A stretch of DNA of 64,000 nucleotides from the NCBI RefSeq assembly GCF_008831285.2, contig NC_045141.1, positions 25,281,315-25,345,314 on the forward strand. Direction: 5' to 3'. A program made the translations under genes and the position numbers. This DNA is from Nymphaea colorata. Its lineage: Eukaryota; Streptophyta; Magnoliopsida; Nymphaeales; Nymphaeaceae. Below the pieces are notes generated by a model that did not search any database, was not told where the DNA came from, and saw only the letters and a program-made list of their open reading frames with translations. How positions within the stretch are numbered: position 1 is the first letter of the stretch; each line of letters starts with the position of its first letter. This document shows, in pieces, positions 11,511-22,038 of this stretch.

Positions 11511-14500
11511 ATGGATCCTTCTCATCAAGCCTCTCCTCCCGCCTTCACCTTCCTCCACCCAAACCGTAACCTTGTCCCTAATTTCGCCTTCACCCATCCA
11601 AACCCTAACTCCAATTTGTCCTTCGTCCCTCAAAACCCTAACCCTAGCTTCATCTTTGCCCCTCCCCCTCCCCCTCCCGCCTCTATCCCTCGACAGGCGC
11701 CCCCAGACCTCCGGGCAACAGCTTCTCTGCTGAAATCACTGATCGATCATGCGGAGCGTACGGTCAAAGAGGTCTCCGATCTCCTCCATCTGCAGAAACC
11801 CCTTGCTCAGGTCCAGTTCTCATCTTGTCCGTACGATTCCCGGCACAGAATGCCGCCGGAGGACCTATTCCTTCACTATCTTCGCTGTCCTTCTGCGCCT
11901 GGGAACGTCGACCCGAAGGAGTTGCCCCCGCCGAGCTATCGGAGTTCGCTTAAATCGGAGCCGGACTTACCGTCGGAGAACCACTTCTTCGGTCGCCTGG
12001 AAGAGTCAGGGGAAGATCTCTGCTTTTCCCTCGATGAGGAAGCGGGATACAACGCTAATTTCTTTTACAGGGACTGTCCTGGTGTGGTTGGGCCCCCGAT
12101 TGATGCGGATACGAAGCGCATTTTCACTCTTCCTCCCGTTCTTTCTGCTGAATGCGTTAATTTTGGTAGCAAAGAATTGGACATCAAGAATCATCGGCCG
12201 AGATTCCTTCCTTCAGAGTTCTGGGAATTGAAGCGTGAGGTGATGGGATGGATTGATTATCCGGCTAGGTGTTCTTTCACCGTGCATAGGGCCGTTTTGT
12301 GTTTGGGTAACCTGAAGAAGGTCGACGTGAAGAGATGGATAGTTTCAAATTCCCCGTTGCATGGGATCGTAATAGACGCTGATATGCGAGATCATTTATT
12401 CCTTCTACTGAAACTCTGTTTGAGAGCAGTGTCAAGAAATGCAGACTGTTGTATGGAAGATATCTCCGGGAATTGTTATTCTGACTGTCCGGTTCTTTTC
12501 GAGAGCTTGTCATGGTTGGGCTCTCAGTTGACAATTTTATATGGACAGGTAAACGGGAAGCTCTTCGCAATGAACATGGTCAAGCACAGTTTGCTTGGTG
12601 CTGCTCGTTCTTCGTTGTTATTCCAAATAGCCGATGAGCTTGAAGTTGAGTGCCATGTCGAAGATGGTCCAGTTGACAGGCCTTCTAGAATTGGAAATTA
12701 TGGTGATCAAAGATGTCCAGATGGTGGACAAGTACTCGGCGGAGAAGAGGTTTACGTATCACGAGTAGCTGCTGCTGTAGCTGCATTGTTTGAGCGTGCT
12801 TCGTTGGAGGAAAGGATAAAGGGTTTGCGTCTGTCTGGAGCACCCTCCAAATTTCAACGGTAAGATCTATATACATAACGTCTGTTGCTTGTTTGAGGTT
12901 GGTTCTGTTGTTAAAGCCTATTATCCGTTTGGAAATGTTCTATTTTGTTATTTTGCATCGACTTTTATATACCGTGGTTGTGAATCTTATCCTTGTTCTT
13001 GCACTGTTTGGAATCCCAGTAGCTCTTGATAACAAGCATTTTATGTAGTTTCTTTGCATAAATTCTTTGCTAAAGTTGGATTCAGATCATAATTCAGATA
13101 AATATTTTCTTGAGTACTGGTGTAAGGCTGTGTAAGACACCAATACTCCTATTTTTCCATCAATTTGTCAGAATCCCTGAAAGTTAGGAAGACTGAGCGT
13201 ATAAAGTGATCCTTCATGTTACTAAGTATGGGTTTAATGGATAGTGTTTTGAAAAATGGGAATATACACCATTCTGTTGATGTTTGGTTTTTCCTGAACC
13301 TCATGCTGTGTCTTGTATTTTTTTTTTTTAAGGAGAACTTAATGGACGTTTAAGAAATCCTTTTGGCTCTAAGGCCAAAAAACTATTAAACGTGTTCCCA
13401 GTATCTGGTAGGCACTATGTCCAGCCACTTTGATGACCATCTTGTTAACATTGTGTTTTCCTGCATAATTTCAGGAACATACTTATGCAAATTTAAATGT
13501 TCTCACAAATTTCATTATCCAAATTATGTGGACCATTTTGAAGATTTAGAGTTTGTTATGACTCTTTTTTAAATCATGGGACATGTTTCATAGAATGTTG
13601 TTATTATGCTAAATTTGTTTCCAGTTTGCAATAATTTTTCTACCTATATTGAGCAATGTTTTCAAACCCACTGACTTGGAACTTGACTCATCCATTCTCA
13701 ACTCGTGACTTGGCGGGCCAACTCAGTGACTCAGGCTGGGTTTTGTTAACTATTTTTTTAAAGAAAAGACAATCTATACATTGTTTTTAAACATAAAGTA
13801 AAAGTGTAATGACCTAATTAGTTATGTGACGAAAAAAGTAAGTCAAGCTAACAGCAATTAAAGTCCTAATTAAGTTATTTGACATGGATGAGGATCACAT
13901 TGTACATGATGCCACCTAACACCAACTAACAGATACAATCTAAAAGATGGATCATGGATGACACCAGTGGTAGCACCACAGGACACTGATCTTAGAAACC
14001 AAACATATTCCATCTCAAATTTTCTTCTCTTCTCTTAATAATTAATATGCATATTCAATGAGGGTAACAGAAAAGAGTGATGTGCATTATAAATTATAGA
14101 ACTTGAAACCTTAGAAGCCACAAAAGAAACCATATGCATTCAGTCAAATAATACTTATTACAGATTTTGAAACCTCAAACGCTACACAAGAAATTGTATG
14201 TATGATTGCATTCAGTCAAAGAATAAAATACTTGTGATTAAGAAAAAAATCAACACTCAACAACACCTGCATGCCACATAGTATATAAATCCTGATTTCA
14301 AACTTCAAAGGCCCAAAAGTGTGGATGCTGGAACAGTAAAATTGGTAAAGGAAAGACAAAAGCATCTGTTGGAAAAGGAGAAATCGAGAGGTTCTAGAAA
14401 GTGTAAAAGAGAGGGTGGTCTTGGAAAAAGAGAGAGAGGAAGAGATGGCATTAAGAGAGAGAGAGAGAGAGAGAGAGATTGATATGCTGAAAAAAGGGTG

Positions 14501-17500
14501 AGAGATAAACGATTGGAAATAATGACAGAGAGGGGGATAAAAGGGAGAAGCAACAAAATCAATAGGAAAAAAAGGGTACATTAGATGTTGTCGGCTTCAC
14601 TATTCCTATTAGTGCACTCGCCAGATATACTGTTCCTGCCAGTGCCAGTGCCCGAAACCAGTCGATAAATCCTGAAGGGTTACAAAATGAAAAGTAAAAA
14701 CTGCCCCCTAATGTCAGATTTCTTGTTGAGGTTTGATGCTGGTAAAGTTGTTGGAACAACCACCTCCCCCTCCTGCCAGTGTGGTTGCCGGATTGAGGTG
14801 GATGGATAAAACAAATGGGACATTTTCATAGGATTAGGATTTTCTTGTTTCATCATCCCTCATCGGTGTCACGCAAAGGTAAAACAGAAACAAAAGCCCA
14901 TCTGTTGGGTTTCTTATATTTGATGAAAAAAATACCGTAAGGCCTTTAGCTCATCAAGAAAAAATAACTAAAACTCGCCCAAGTCTTGTTTGACTCGTGA
15001 CTCAGCCAAGTCAAATGAGTTACTACTGAATCACACTGAGTCTTTAATGGAAACGAGACTGCATACTGGGTTGACCCAGTAGGGGGCCGAGCCAAGCCAA
15101 CGGCAAAATCAACAAGCTGACTCAGCGAGTTTTTTTAACATTGATATTAAGGACCCAGGGGCAAACTGTGGCAGATTCTTTGGCCTAGACATTCATGTTA
15201 GCATGATACACCACGATGTTAAGGGTGATCACTAGTATATGTAGCTGAGGCCGAACTAAAGCAAACATGGATAAAATGATTCAGTGTGGTGAAAATCATG
15301 GATTCAAACCACTGGTATTTTTAAATCCCATATTTTATGTGAAATCCAATGAGACTCTGGAAGCAGGTCTTGGAGACTACTGATTGACAATGAAATGCTG
15401 AAACATGCTACCTGAAAACTGGCTGAGATTAGTATGCTGCCAAAGATCTTCTGTCAGTGTTATCCCCTTTTAAGTGTCGTCGAAGGAAGTTCCTTTGTGG
15501 TCTTAGATCCTGGAAAGAATCAAGTTTTATCATTTGAAGCTATAGTTTGCAGAAAAATTATCTAAAGTCGCATGGTTGGCATCCATCAGTTTCTCTTGTT
15601 TTTTTCTTCCTTTATATATCTAATTTAGTGTCTGGTGTCCATGATGTTGAATGATGCTCGTTTTTTGCCTGCAAGTCAATTTTCAATGTAGTTAATAATA
15701 GCATTCTTTTTATAGGTTAACAGAGCATGCACAGGTTTCTACTAGGGCTGATGAAGTGCGCAGAGGGCGCCTTGAGTATAGACCTATAATTGAACATGAC
15801 GGACTTCTGTGGCAACGATCTCAAGACCAGGTTCTTTTTTCTGCTTTAGAGTCATTTCTTTATGCATGGAAGAACACTTATTTCACATTTGCTTTCCATA
15901 TAAGGGCGTAGGTTATACATGGTTATTTTGAGTTTTCTGACAGAGATGCAGTACAGGTGTGGGAGTAGCAGAGCCATGTGCGAGCCAAGGTTGAGTACAT
16001 GGCCACCCTGACCTGAAAAGTTCAGCACAGAGGTTTGGTCCAGGATGAGCATCTCACCCTAAAACCCTCCCCTAGTAGGCTTGTGCTCCCCATCCTTTTT
16101 CCAACCCTTTTCTCTTTTTGAGGAAAAACCTTATCCTACCGGTATCTGAACACCTCTTTCGGTGTTCTCTATGGAGTGTTGTCTCTGGTGCCCTTTACAG
16201 TACATATTTCTGCTCCAGCCACTGCATGAGAAGTGTGTAAAAAATTGCATTATGTTTTGAGGAATGTATAAAGAATGAAGTTTGTTTTGTTTTGTTTTTT
16301 TCATTTTCCTGATACCTTTTACTCTAAATTGCCACTTGATATATGCTCATTTTCTCTGGTGCTGCCTTTTTCTGGCTCATGTTTTGAATTTTTTGATATT
16401 GTTTGAAGGATGATGGAAGAAAGCTCAAGACAAAGGAGGAGCTCTTGGCTGAAGAAAGAGATTATAAACGTCGGCGAATGTCATATCGTGGCAAGAAGGT
16501 TAAACGGACACCAGTACAGGTTGTTATCTTATTGTTGGTCAAAGAAATTCCTGAACTGTGAAACTGCATTGGTGACTTGTTCAGTTGCTAATTTATAGTT
16601 TTATATTCTCTTCTGTATTTGATAACTAAACTTGGCTCTGTTTTCATTGGGCCAGGTTGTTTGATTACAAATAGTGGGTAATCTATTTAATATAGAAAGC
16701 ACCAAGAAGTCTGTTTTGTGTCTAAACTTCAATGGTTATGAGTGGCTGGTACCCACTTCGCAACCACAAAACTCAGAAGTGAATTGGAAGATTTAGGGTT
16801 TGCTTCTAACATGTTCATTTTCTCTCTCTCCCCTCGTCAACACCCCCTCCCCCCACCAAAAAAATAAACCTAATTTTTATTTGTTTAATAACAAAAATAT
16901 AATTTTTAGTACTGTCATGTGTGTGTGTGTATATATATATATATATAGGTAGCTATTGTGTGTTGGATGTTGTTAAATGGTTAAAAATAAAAAATCTATC
17001 ACTAAAACGTTGTTGCATGAGCATTAGCAACAGTTTATGGTGCAGCAATGTTTGATGGTACTTGTACATATATATATATATATATAGGTAGCTATTGTGT
17101 GTTGGATGTTGTTAGATGGTTAAAAATAAAAAATCTATCACTAAAAACCGTTGTTGCATGAGCATTAGCAACAGTTTATGGTGCAGCAACGTTTCATGGT
17201 ACTTATATATATATATATATATATATATATAGGTAGCTATTGTGTGTTGGATGTTGTTAGATGGTTAGAAATAAAAAATCTATCACTAAAAAGTAAAAAC
17301 CGTTGTTGCTATGTTGTTGCATGAGCATTAGCAACAGTTTATGGTGCAGTAACGTTTCATGGTACTTTTAGCAATGATTCATGCTTTCATGGTACTGTTA
17401 ACGACAAATTTTTAATTTTTAGCTATCCAGCAACATCGTACATACGACATCATGAAATTCTCCTATATGTATCAACAAAGACAAAAACACATATACAACT

Positions 17501-20008
17501 AGCTTATTCGATATGTGTCAATGTTGTAAAAGGAATATCGTACATGTATCGGTCGGGCCTACCTATACACTATATGGTAACGTAGTGTAATGTATCGTAA
17601 ATTAATTTTTAATTCATAACAGTTTTTCAAAAAATTAAAAAACAGAGAAAAATTAGAAAAAATCGGTAGAATCAGGAAAAACAAAAAGAAATCAGAAAAA
17701 ATGTGTTCTATTCTATGTAAAAAACTCCATCACTTCATTCATATGCCATAATATATTAACAACACATTTAGAAATGACAAATAAGAAATTCATAATAACA
17801 TAAGAAACATCCATCACAACTTTAAAGTTTAAATTTAAAGCATTTTAGATTACATTACAAGTTTGCAACAAATAATGTATTATGATTATCATCAATCAAG
17901 GTCTCCCCACAGGGCCATGAGTAAACCTTCTTATGCACCAGCGACTTTTCCTCTAAATCAACAATTTATCACATAAATGGATGATTTTTGTAGAAAAACT
18001 AGTAAAACTTCCCCCTCTCACAACTTTTAGACCTGTTTAGAAAGAGGGAGAGGGAGGTTCTTTTGTCAAAGCTACAAAAAATCATTTTATCCTCGTATCG
18101 TATGACACAGAGGTGTATCGGCTGTATTGTATGATATGGCCGATGATACACAAGCTTATCTTTTACGCAAGCGTATCGTGGGATACAAATAACACTGACA
18201 TATGTATTTCAAAAATATATGAATTTAGATACACATATGCATAGCCTGGGTGATATATACATTGCATACACTATAAATTCATTTTTTATTCAAATATGTT
18301 ATGTTATCTAATATTGTAATAAATTTATGTTAGCAAAACATACAAAAGCACTTTTATATGCAACTGGTCATTCAGCTTCTTACCTTCTAGCTGGCATCTT
18401 AGAAATTGATAAGTGGAGAAGGGTAATAATGTAGCTTAATGGCTGATAATATTGAAAAAAAGGTTGCACCTAAAAATTTATGTTCCTTAGGTTAAATAAA
18501 GTTTCCTTTTGATCCTTGTTTGACAGGTTTTGTGAAAAATGTGGCCCTTATTAGGAAAATGCAAAGGATGGGACTTTTTCTGGAATAACAGGAAAATGGT
18601 AGGCACAGAAACGGAAAATTCCCTTAACATTATTAGGTATTGTTAGAGAGGTTAAGAGCTTATTACATTATAATCAACATAAAATTTGCTTATAGTAAGG
18701 GTATTGTGGTAATTTTATTCATGAACAAAGTTAGTCATAACCTAAGGTTTGCTTCATATAAGATTATTCTTAATTAATGGTCAAAACAGGTGTGAATTGA
18801 TTAGGGTTGAATATTATTCAACAGTCCAAGCCAAAAATTTGAATTGGATTCAGTGGAATCTGTCCTTGTGAAAAGGATTGCACAACATAAAAGTCAGATT
18901 TCTCTTGTTTTGTGAAGTCTTGAAGAAGGGTAAAAAAAAAACTGGGGAGCATAAGGCACCATGAGGATGTTCATTCTGATTTCCTGACCATAAGTTTTAA
19001 ATCTGTTATGAGAAAGCTGCAAAATTAGAAATAGATGTTAACTGAATTTGCATTTAATGTAGAACGAACCACAAAAGGTTGGCCCTTAACAGGCAGAAAT
19101 CTGGGCATAGATGCTGCCTGATCTGATTCTGAGTTGATTTAAGTTCAGAAATCTGGGCCGAATCATGTATATTTTTTTCTCACACTCCTAATCTTTATTA
19201 ATTCTCAACTGGTGGTCAAAAAAATAAAATTATTTGACTTGCTTCTGTCTTGCCGTGTGGTTTTTTTTTTTTCACTTTTGAAAAGCAATTTTATTTTCCT
19301 TTTTTGAAGGTGTTAAGGGATATAATTGAAGACCACATGGATGAAATTACACGTGCTGGTGGCATTGGATGCTTTGCAAAAGGTGCAGAAAAAGGAGTTT
19401 TGTCTCTTGAAGCTATTTCTGGCAACACTGCGACCGCAGATATTCATGAATCTCAGGGTGTCTCCTATTGTGCATCAGATGACAGACTGTTTGTAAAGAA
19501 TGATAGAAATGTTTCTTATGTAACAGAAGAGGTCCATTTGCGTGGGGTCCAGACAAGCAAAAGCTATAATTCACAAAGTGTTTCAAACAAGGGAAATTGG
19601 GGCGAGTCAATACATTATAATCACCAAAACAGCAGTCAAAAGGCCCTGAGTAAGGATAAACATGATAGAAGTTACAGATCAAGAAGCCCACCTGGTGTGA
19701 GAAGTGCCAGGGAATACCTGGATAAGTATGAGCATGGGGAAAGGAAAGATCGTATGGACGTTCGGACGAAAAGTATGCACTCTTCTAGAACAGGGAACCA
19801 CAGTGAAAGATCACATTCTTCATCAAGACAAAGGGTATCAAATGAAAAAGGTTACACAGGATGGACAATAAAGGAAGATAGATGGAGCAGCGGGATGTAT
19901 GGAGGAACTTCTTCAGAATCTAATACACTACATATGTTGGAAGATAGATATGATCCTTCTCTGTCATATAATTCAGAAACCTATGGCTGTGATTATTATG
20001 GAAGCTAG
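11511..20008 (+). CDS. SNRNP48: U11/U12 small nuclear ribonucleoprotein 48 kDa protein (U11-48K)
   Basis: Four exons join cleanly: 11511-12859, 15716-15830, 16409-16519 and 19310-20008, giving 757 residues. U11-48K contacts the 5' splice site of U12-type introns in the minor spliceosome, in the nucleus. The N terminus has Asn/Pro-rich repeats and a proline run (about 51-56). A CHHC zinc finger of the U11-48K type follows at C106, H112, H122 and C126 (C-x5-H-x9-H-x3-C). Exon 3 encodes the basic block YKRRRMSYRGKK, and the C terminus is Arg/Ser-rich (SYRSRSPPG; SHSSSRQR). The start is the ATG in CCTCCATGG; the frame is open further upstream but without an ATG. Donors of introns 2 (GTTCTT) and 3 (GTTGTT) are weak; intron 1 has GTAAGA. 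Introns 1 and 3 are about 2.8 kb each and full of transposon-like DNA. A tandem U12-type splice-site motif lies 231 bases after the stop, a likely feedback control. Confidence 0.93.
13654..15143. mobile_element. hAT-like non-autonomous element in SNRNP48 intron 1
   Basis: The left end reads CAATGTTTTCAAACCCACTG. The reverse complement of the right end reads CAATGTTAAAAAAACTCGCT; both run on into sequence rich in GACTCAG-like motifs. The flanking 8-mers are ATATTGAG (13646-13653) and ATATTAAG (15144-15151), 7 of 8 identical, as expected for a decayed 8-bp hAT target duplication. The body (1,490 bases) has no transposase frame and includes a (GA)n tract at 14454-14478. The assignment to hAT is inferred from the duplication length. 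Confidence 0.65.
16920..17375. repeat. Three tandem units, each led by a (TA)n tract, in SNRNP48 intron 3
   Basis: A unit of (TA)n plus about 117 bases is repeated three times; the non-(TA) parts start GGTAGCTATTGTGTGTTGG at about 16948, 17087 and 17232. Shared blocks are GTTAGATGGTTA-AAATAAAAAA, TCTATCACTAAAA, GCATGAGCATTAGCAACAG and TTTATGGTGCAG. The third unit has a small internal insertion. The layout recalls microsatellite-flanked elements such as rice Micron, but I cannot show homology. Confidence 0.85.
17519..18197. mobile_element. Terminal-inverted-repeat element in SNRNP48 intron 3
   Basis: The left end is CAATGTTGTAAAAGGAATAT followed by CGTAC. The reverse complement of the right end is CAGTGTTATTTGTATCCCAC followed by GATAC. 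Both arms are rich in GTATCG motifs. Flanks include ATATGT on both sides (left CGATATGT with a two-base offset, right ACATATGT), a possible decayed 8-bp duplication. The body is A/T-rich with no coding potential. Exact ends are uncertain by a few bases. Confidence 0.5.
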
Positions 20009-20118
20009 TGATGGATTGAAGATCAGCATGCATATAGTGGAGATGTGTCCAAGAAATTTCTTCACTGAAGGATCCAAAGAAAAAGTGATGAATGAGTGGC
20101 CTTTGTCAGGGGAGAGGA

Positions 20119-20197
20119 GTAAGTTTCAAATTCTTGATTTTTTGACAATATGTGCCTCCTTTTAAAATTAACAAGGTTCAGTCATATGTTTGTGCAG
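20119..20197 (+). other. Predicted 3'-UTR intron of SNRNP48
   Basis: A consensus donor GTAAGT starts at 20119, and TTTGTGCAG ends at 20197, giving a 79-base U2-type intron. It lies wholly after the stop codon; the last base of the stop is 110 bases before the donor. Splicing it would leave an exon junction far enough downstream of the stop to trigger nonsense-mediated decay. The acceptor lies 41 bases before the tandem U11-binding motif at 20239, as expected if U11 bound there activates this acceptor. Usage is inferred, not shown. Confidence 0.55.
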
Positions 20198-20238
20198 TAA
20201 GAAGTTATTCAGGGTTCGAGAATTTTTTTTCTGCTCCT

Positions 20239-20258
20239 GTATCCTTCTTTGTATCCTT
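20239..20258 (+). promoter_or_regulatory. USSE: tandem U12-type 5' splice sites (U11 snRNP-binding splicing enhancer)
   Basis: GTATCCTT occurs at 20239-20246 and again at 20251-20258, four bases apart. Each is a perfect match to the U12-type 5' splice-site core. Tandem copies of this site are known as the USSE in U11-48K and U11/U12-65K genes of animals and plants: U11 particles bind the pair and activate an upstream 3' splice site, producing mRNA that is degraded or retained. Here the pair lies just downstream of the U11-48K coding region and of a candidate acceptor (AG at 20196-20197), so motif, gene and layout agree. Confidence 0.85.
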
Positions 20259-20916
20259 AACTTATAATTTTGGCATGATCAAGGCATTGAGTGTTCTCAA
20301 TCTATCACTTAGGTTTTTATTGCTTCATTCCTTCTCCTCCTTGTGAATTGATTCATCCTGCATGTTATATTTGACTATATCCTGTTATAATATCGTTTTG
20401 CTACATGCTGGTATGATTTCCTAGATCATCATATTACATCTATTTTCGTCTTAGGCATTTGGCACATACTGGTAATGACTTGTGAAATGCCTTTTATGCA
20501 GTATGTTCTTGTTTATTTATGGTGATCCGAACCCTTTGGGATCAATAGATATGGTTGGCTTAAGTAACACTTTGTTGATTTTGTTGAATATTAACCTATG
20601 CAGCTATAATTTATTTATCATTTTAGCTTATCCTTGTGATTCACTGGTGTCAAGAATTTATCTTGCCTTTTCTTTTTGTTGTTTCCATTTTATTGGAAAG
20701 ATAACAATTTCTATTGGAGTTGACAAAGCAATAGGCCTTATAAAGTCATCGAAACTAGCATTAGTCTTGTGTTCTTTTGTGTTGTTTCTGTTTTATTGGA
20801 AAGATAACGATTTTAATTGGAGCTAAAATATAGTAGTTGGTCTTATCAGGTCATTGAATATATCATTCCCTAATGTGGTTGGCAACAGACTAGCATAGAT
20901 CATCCAAAATTTCTCA

Positions 20917-21220
20917 TAGGCTGTTCACAAGCTGTTTCGAATCGAGCTGAGCCAGCTCAAACTCGGCTCGAGCTTGAGTTGAGTTCAATTTCATTAGCTT
21001 GAGCTCGACTCCTCTCAAGCTCTTACAACTCGAACTCAGCTCAATTAAGCTCGAGCCTAAGATTGACTTGACTCTAAGCCTGGGCATAGGGTTGGGTACC
21101 GGGTACCCAGCCCAAAAAAAAGCACCCGCGGGTAGCCCCGACTAAGCGTGATTCGGCCTGATAATTTTTTAATATTAATTTTATTGATTTTTATATATAA
21201 ATTATAATATTTTATTACTA

Positions 21221-21292
<72 letters not shown>

Positions 21293-21681
21293 TTTGAATC
21301 GGGCTGGGCCCGGGCTCGGGTTTCAAGTGTTGGGCCAGCCCGATGCGCATGCCTACTTGACTCTTGAGCCAAGCCAAGCATTCATTAAAAAATTATTTTT
21401 TTTAAAGCGGCAGCATGTGGAATCTCCCACGTGCTAGTCGCGTATATACCCATTTGAGCAGCCTACCTTTTTTGATAATTTTATGAGACGTATTTTATAT
21501 ATATTTTTTTCGAGCTTAATTAAGTTTAACCGAGCCGAGCCCACTCAACTCGAACTCGACAACTCATTTATGTTGTCGAGTTCATTTCTTAACTCGAACT
21601 CGACCCGTTTAATATACGAGTCAAGTTTATCGAGCAAGTTCGGGTTGAGCTTGAGTTAGCTCAACTCGTTGAACAGCCCTA
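20917..21681. mobile_element. hAT-like MITE (outer), split by a second element
   Basis: The left end reads TAGGCTGTTCACAAGCTG and the reverse complement of the right end reads TAGGGCTGTTCAACGAGTTG: the same terminus with two small gaps. Both arms are rich in CTCGAGC / GAGCTTGAG motifs, so the whole folds back on itself. Without the nested insertion at 21075-21355 and its 8-base duplication it is about 476 bases. Flanking 8-mers do not match, so the insertion is old or an end is eroded. Confidence 0.7.
21075..21355. mobile_element. hAT-like MITE (inner) with perfect 8-bp target duplication
   Basis: CTTGACTC flanks the element exactly on both sides (21067-21074 and 21356-21363). The left end TAAGCCTGGGCATAGGGTTG matches the reverse complement of the right end TAGGCATGCGCATCGGGCTG at most positions. 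The centre is a long (TA)n tract (about 21225-21290). The 281-base length, inverted ends and 8-bp duplication fit a hAT-type MITE inserted into the outer element at 20917-21681. Confidence 0.85.
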
Positions 21682-21920
21682 TTTGCAGCCTCATCATTTT
21701 GTGCATAATTTGTGGAATTCTTCAGAGGAACTTTTTATTGGATAACTTCCATGTTTTGTCATGAAAATTCTGGTATAGGTTTTTGGATTGATGGATGGTA
21801 GTTCTGGTATTATGTTCTGGTTGTTTTTATGTTATGTCTATTTTCACTTATGTGTTTCTTCAATTTGGTTACTGGAATTGGAATCAAATTATTAATGTGG
21901 ATTCAGGTCTTAGTTCTAGG

Positions 21921-22038
21921 ATGGACTGTTTAAACAAGTGCACTATGTTTAGTATTTCATTAGCCTTTAGTTACCATGTATGGACTGTTTAAACAAGTGC
22001 ACTATGTTTAGTATTTCATTAGCCTTTAGTTACCATGT
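21921..22038. repeat. Exact tandem duplication, 2 x 59 bases
   Basis: ATGGACTGTTTAAACAAGTG and the following 39 bases, ending TTAGTTACCATGT, occur at 21921-21979 and again, base for base, at 21980-22038. The identity suggests a recent event or an assembly duplication. Confidence 0.95.

Noticed and set aside
11749-12231. 160-codon frame overlapping SNRNP48 exon 1
   Set aside because: It is an alternative frame of the exon; the zinc-finger frame is the conserved one.
14216-14581. 121-codon minus-strand frame rich in Ser/Leu/Phe
   Set aside because: It lies inside the hAT-like element in SNRNP48 intron 1, and the (GA)n tract produces the Ser-Leu run. No homology or start context supports a gene.
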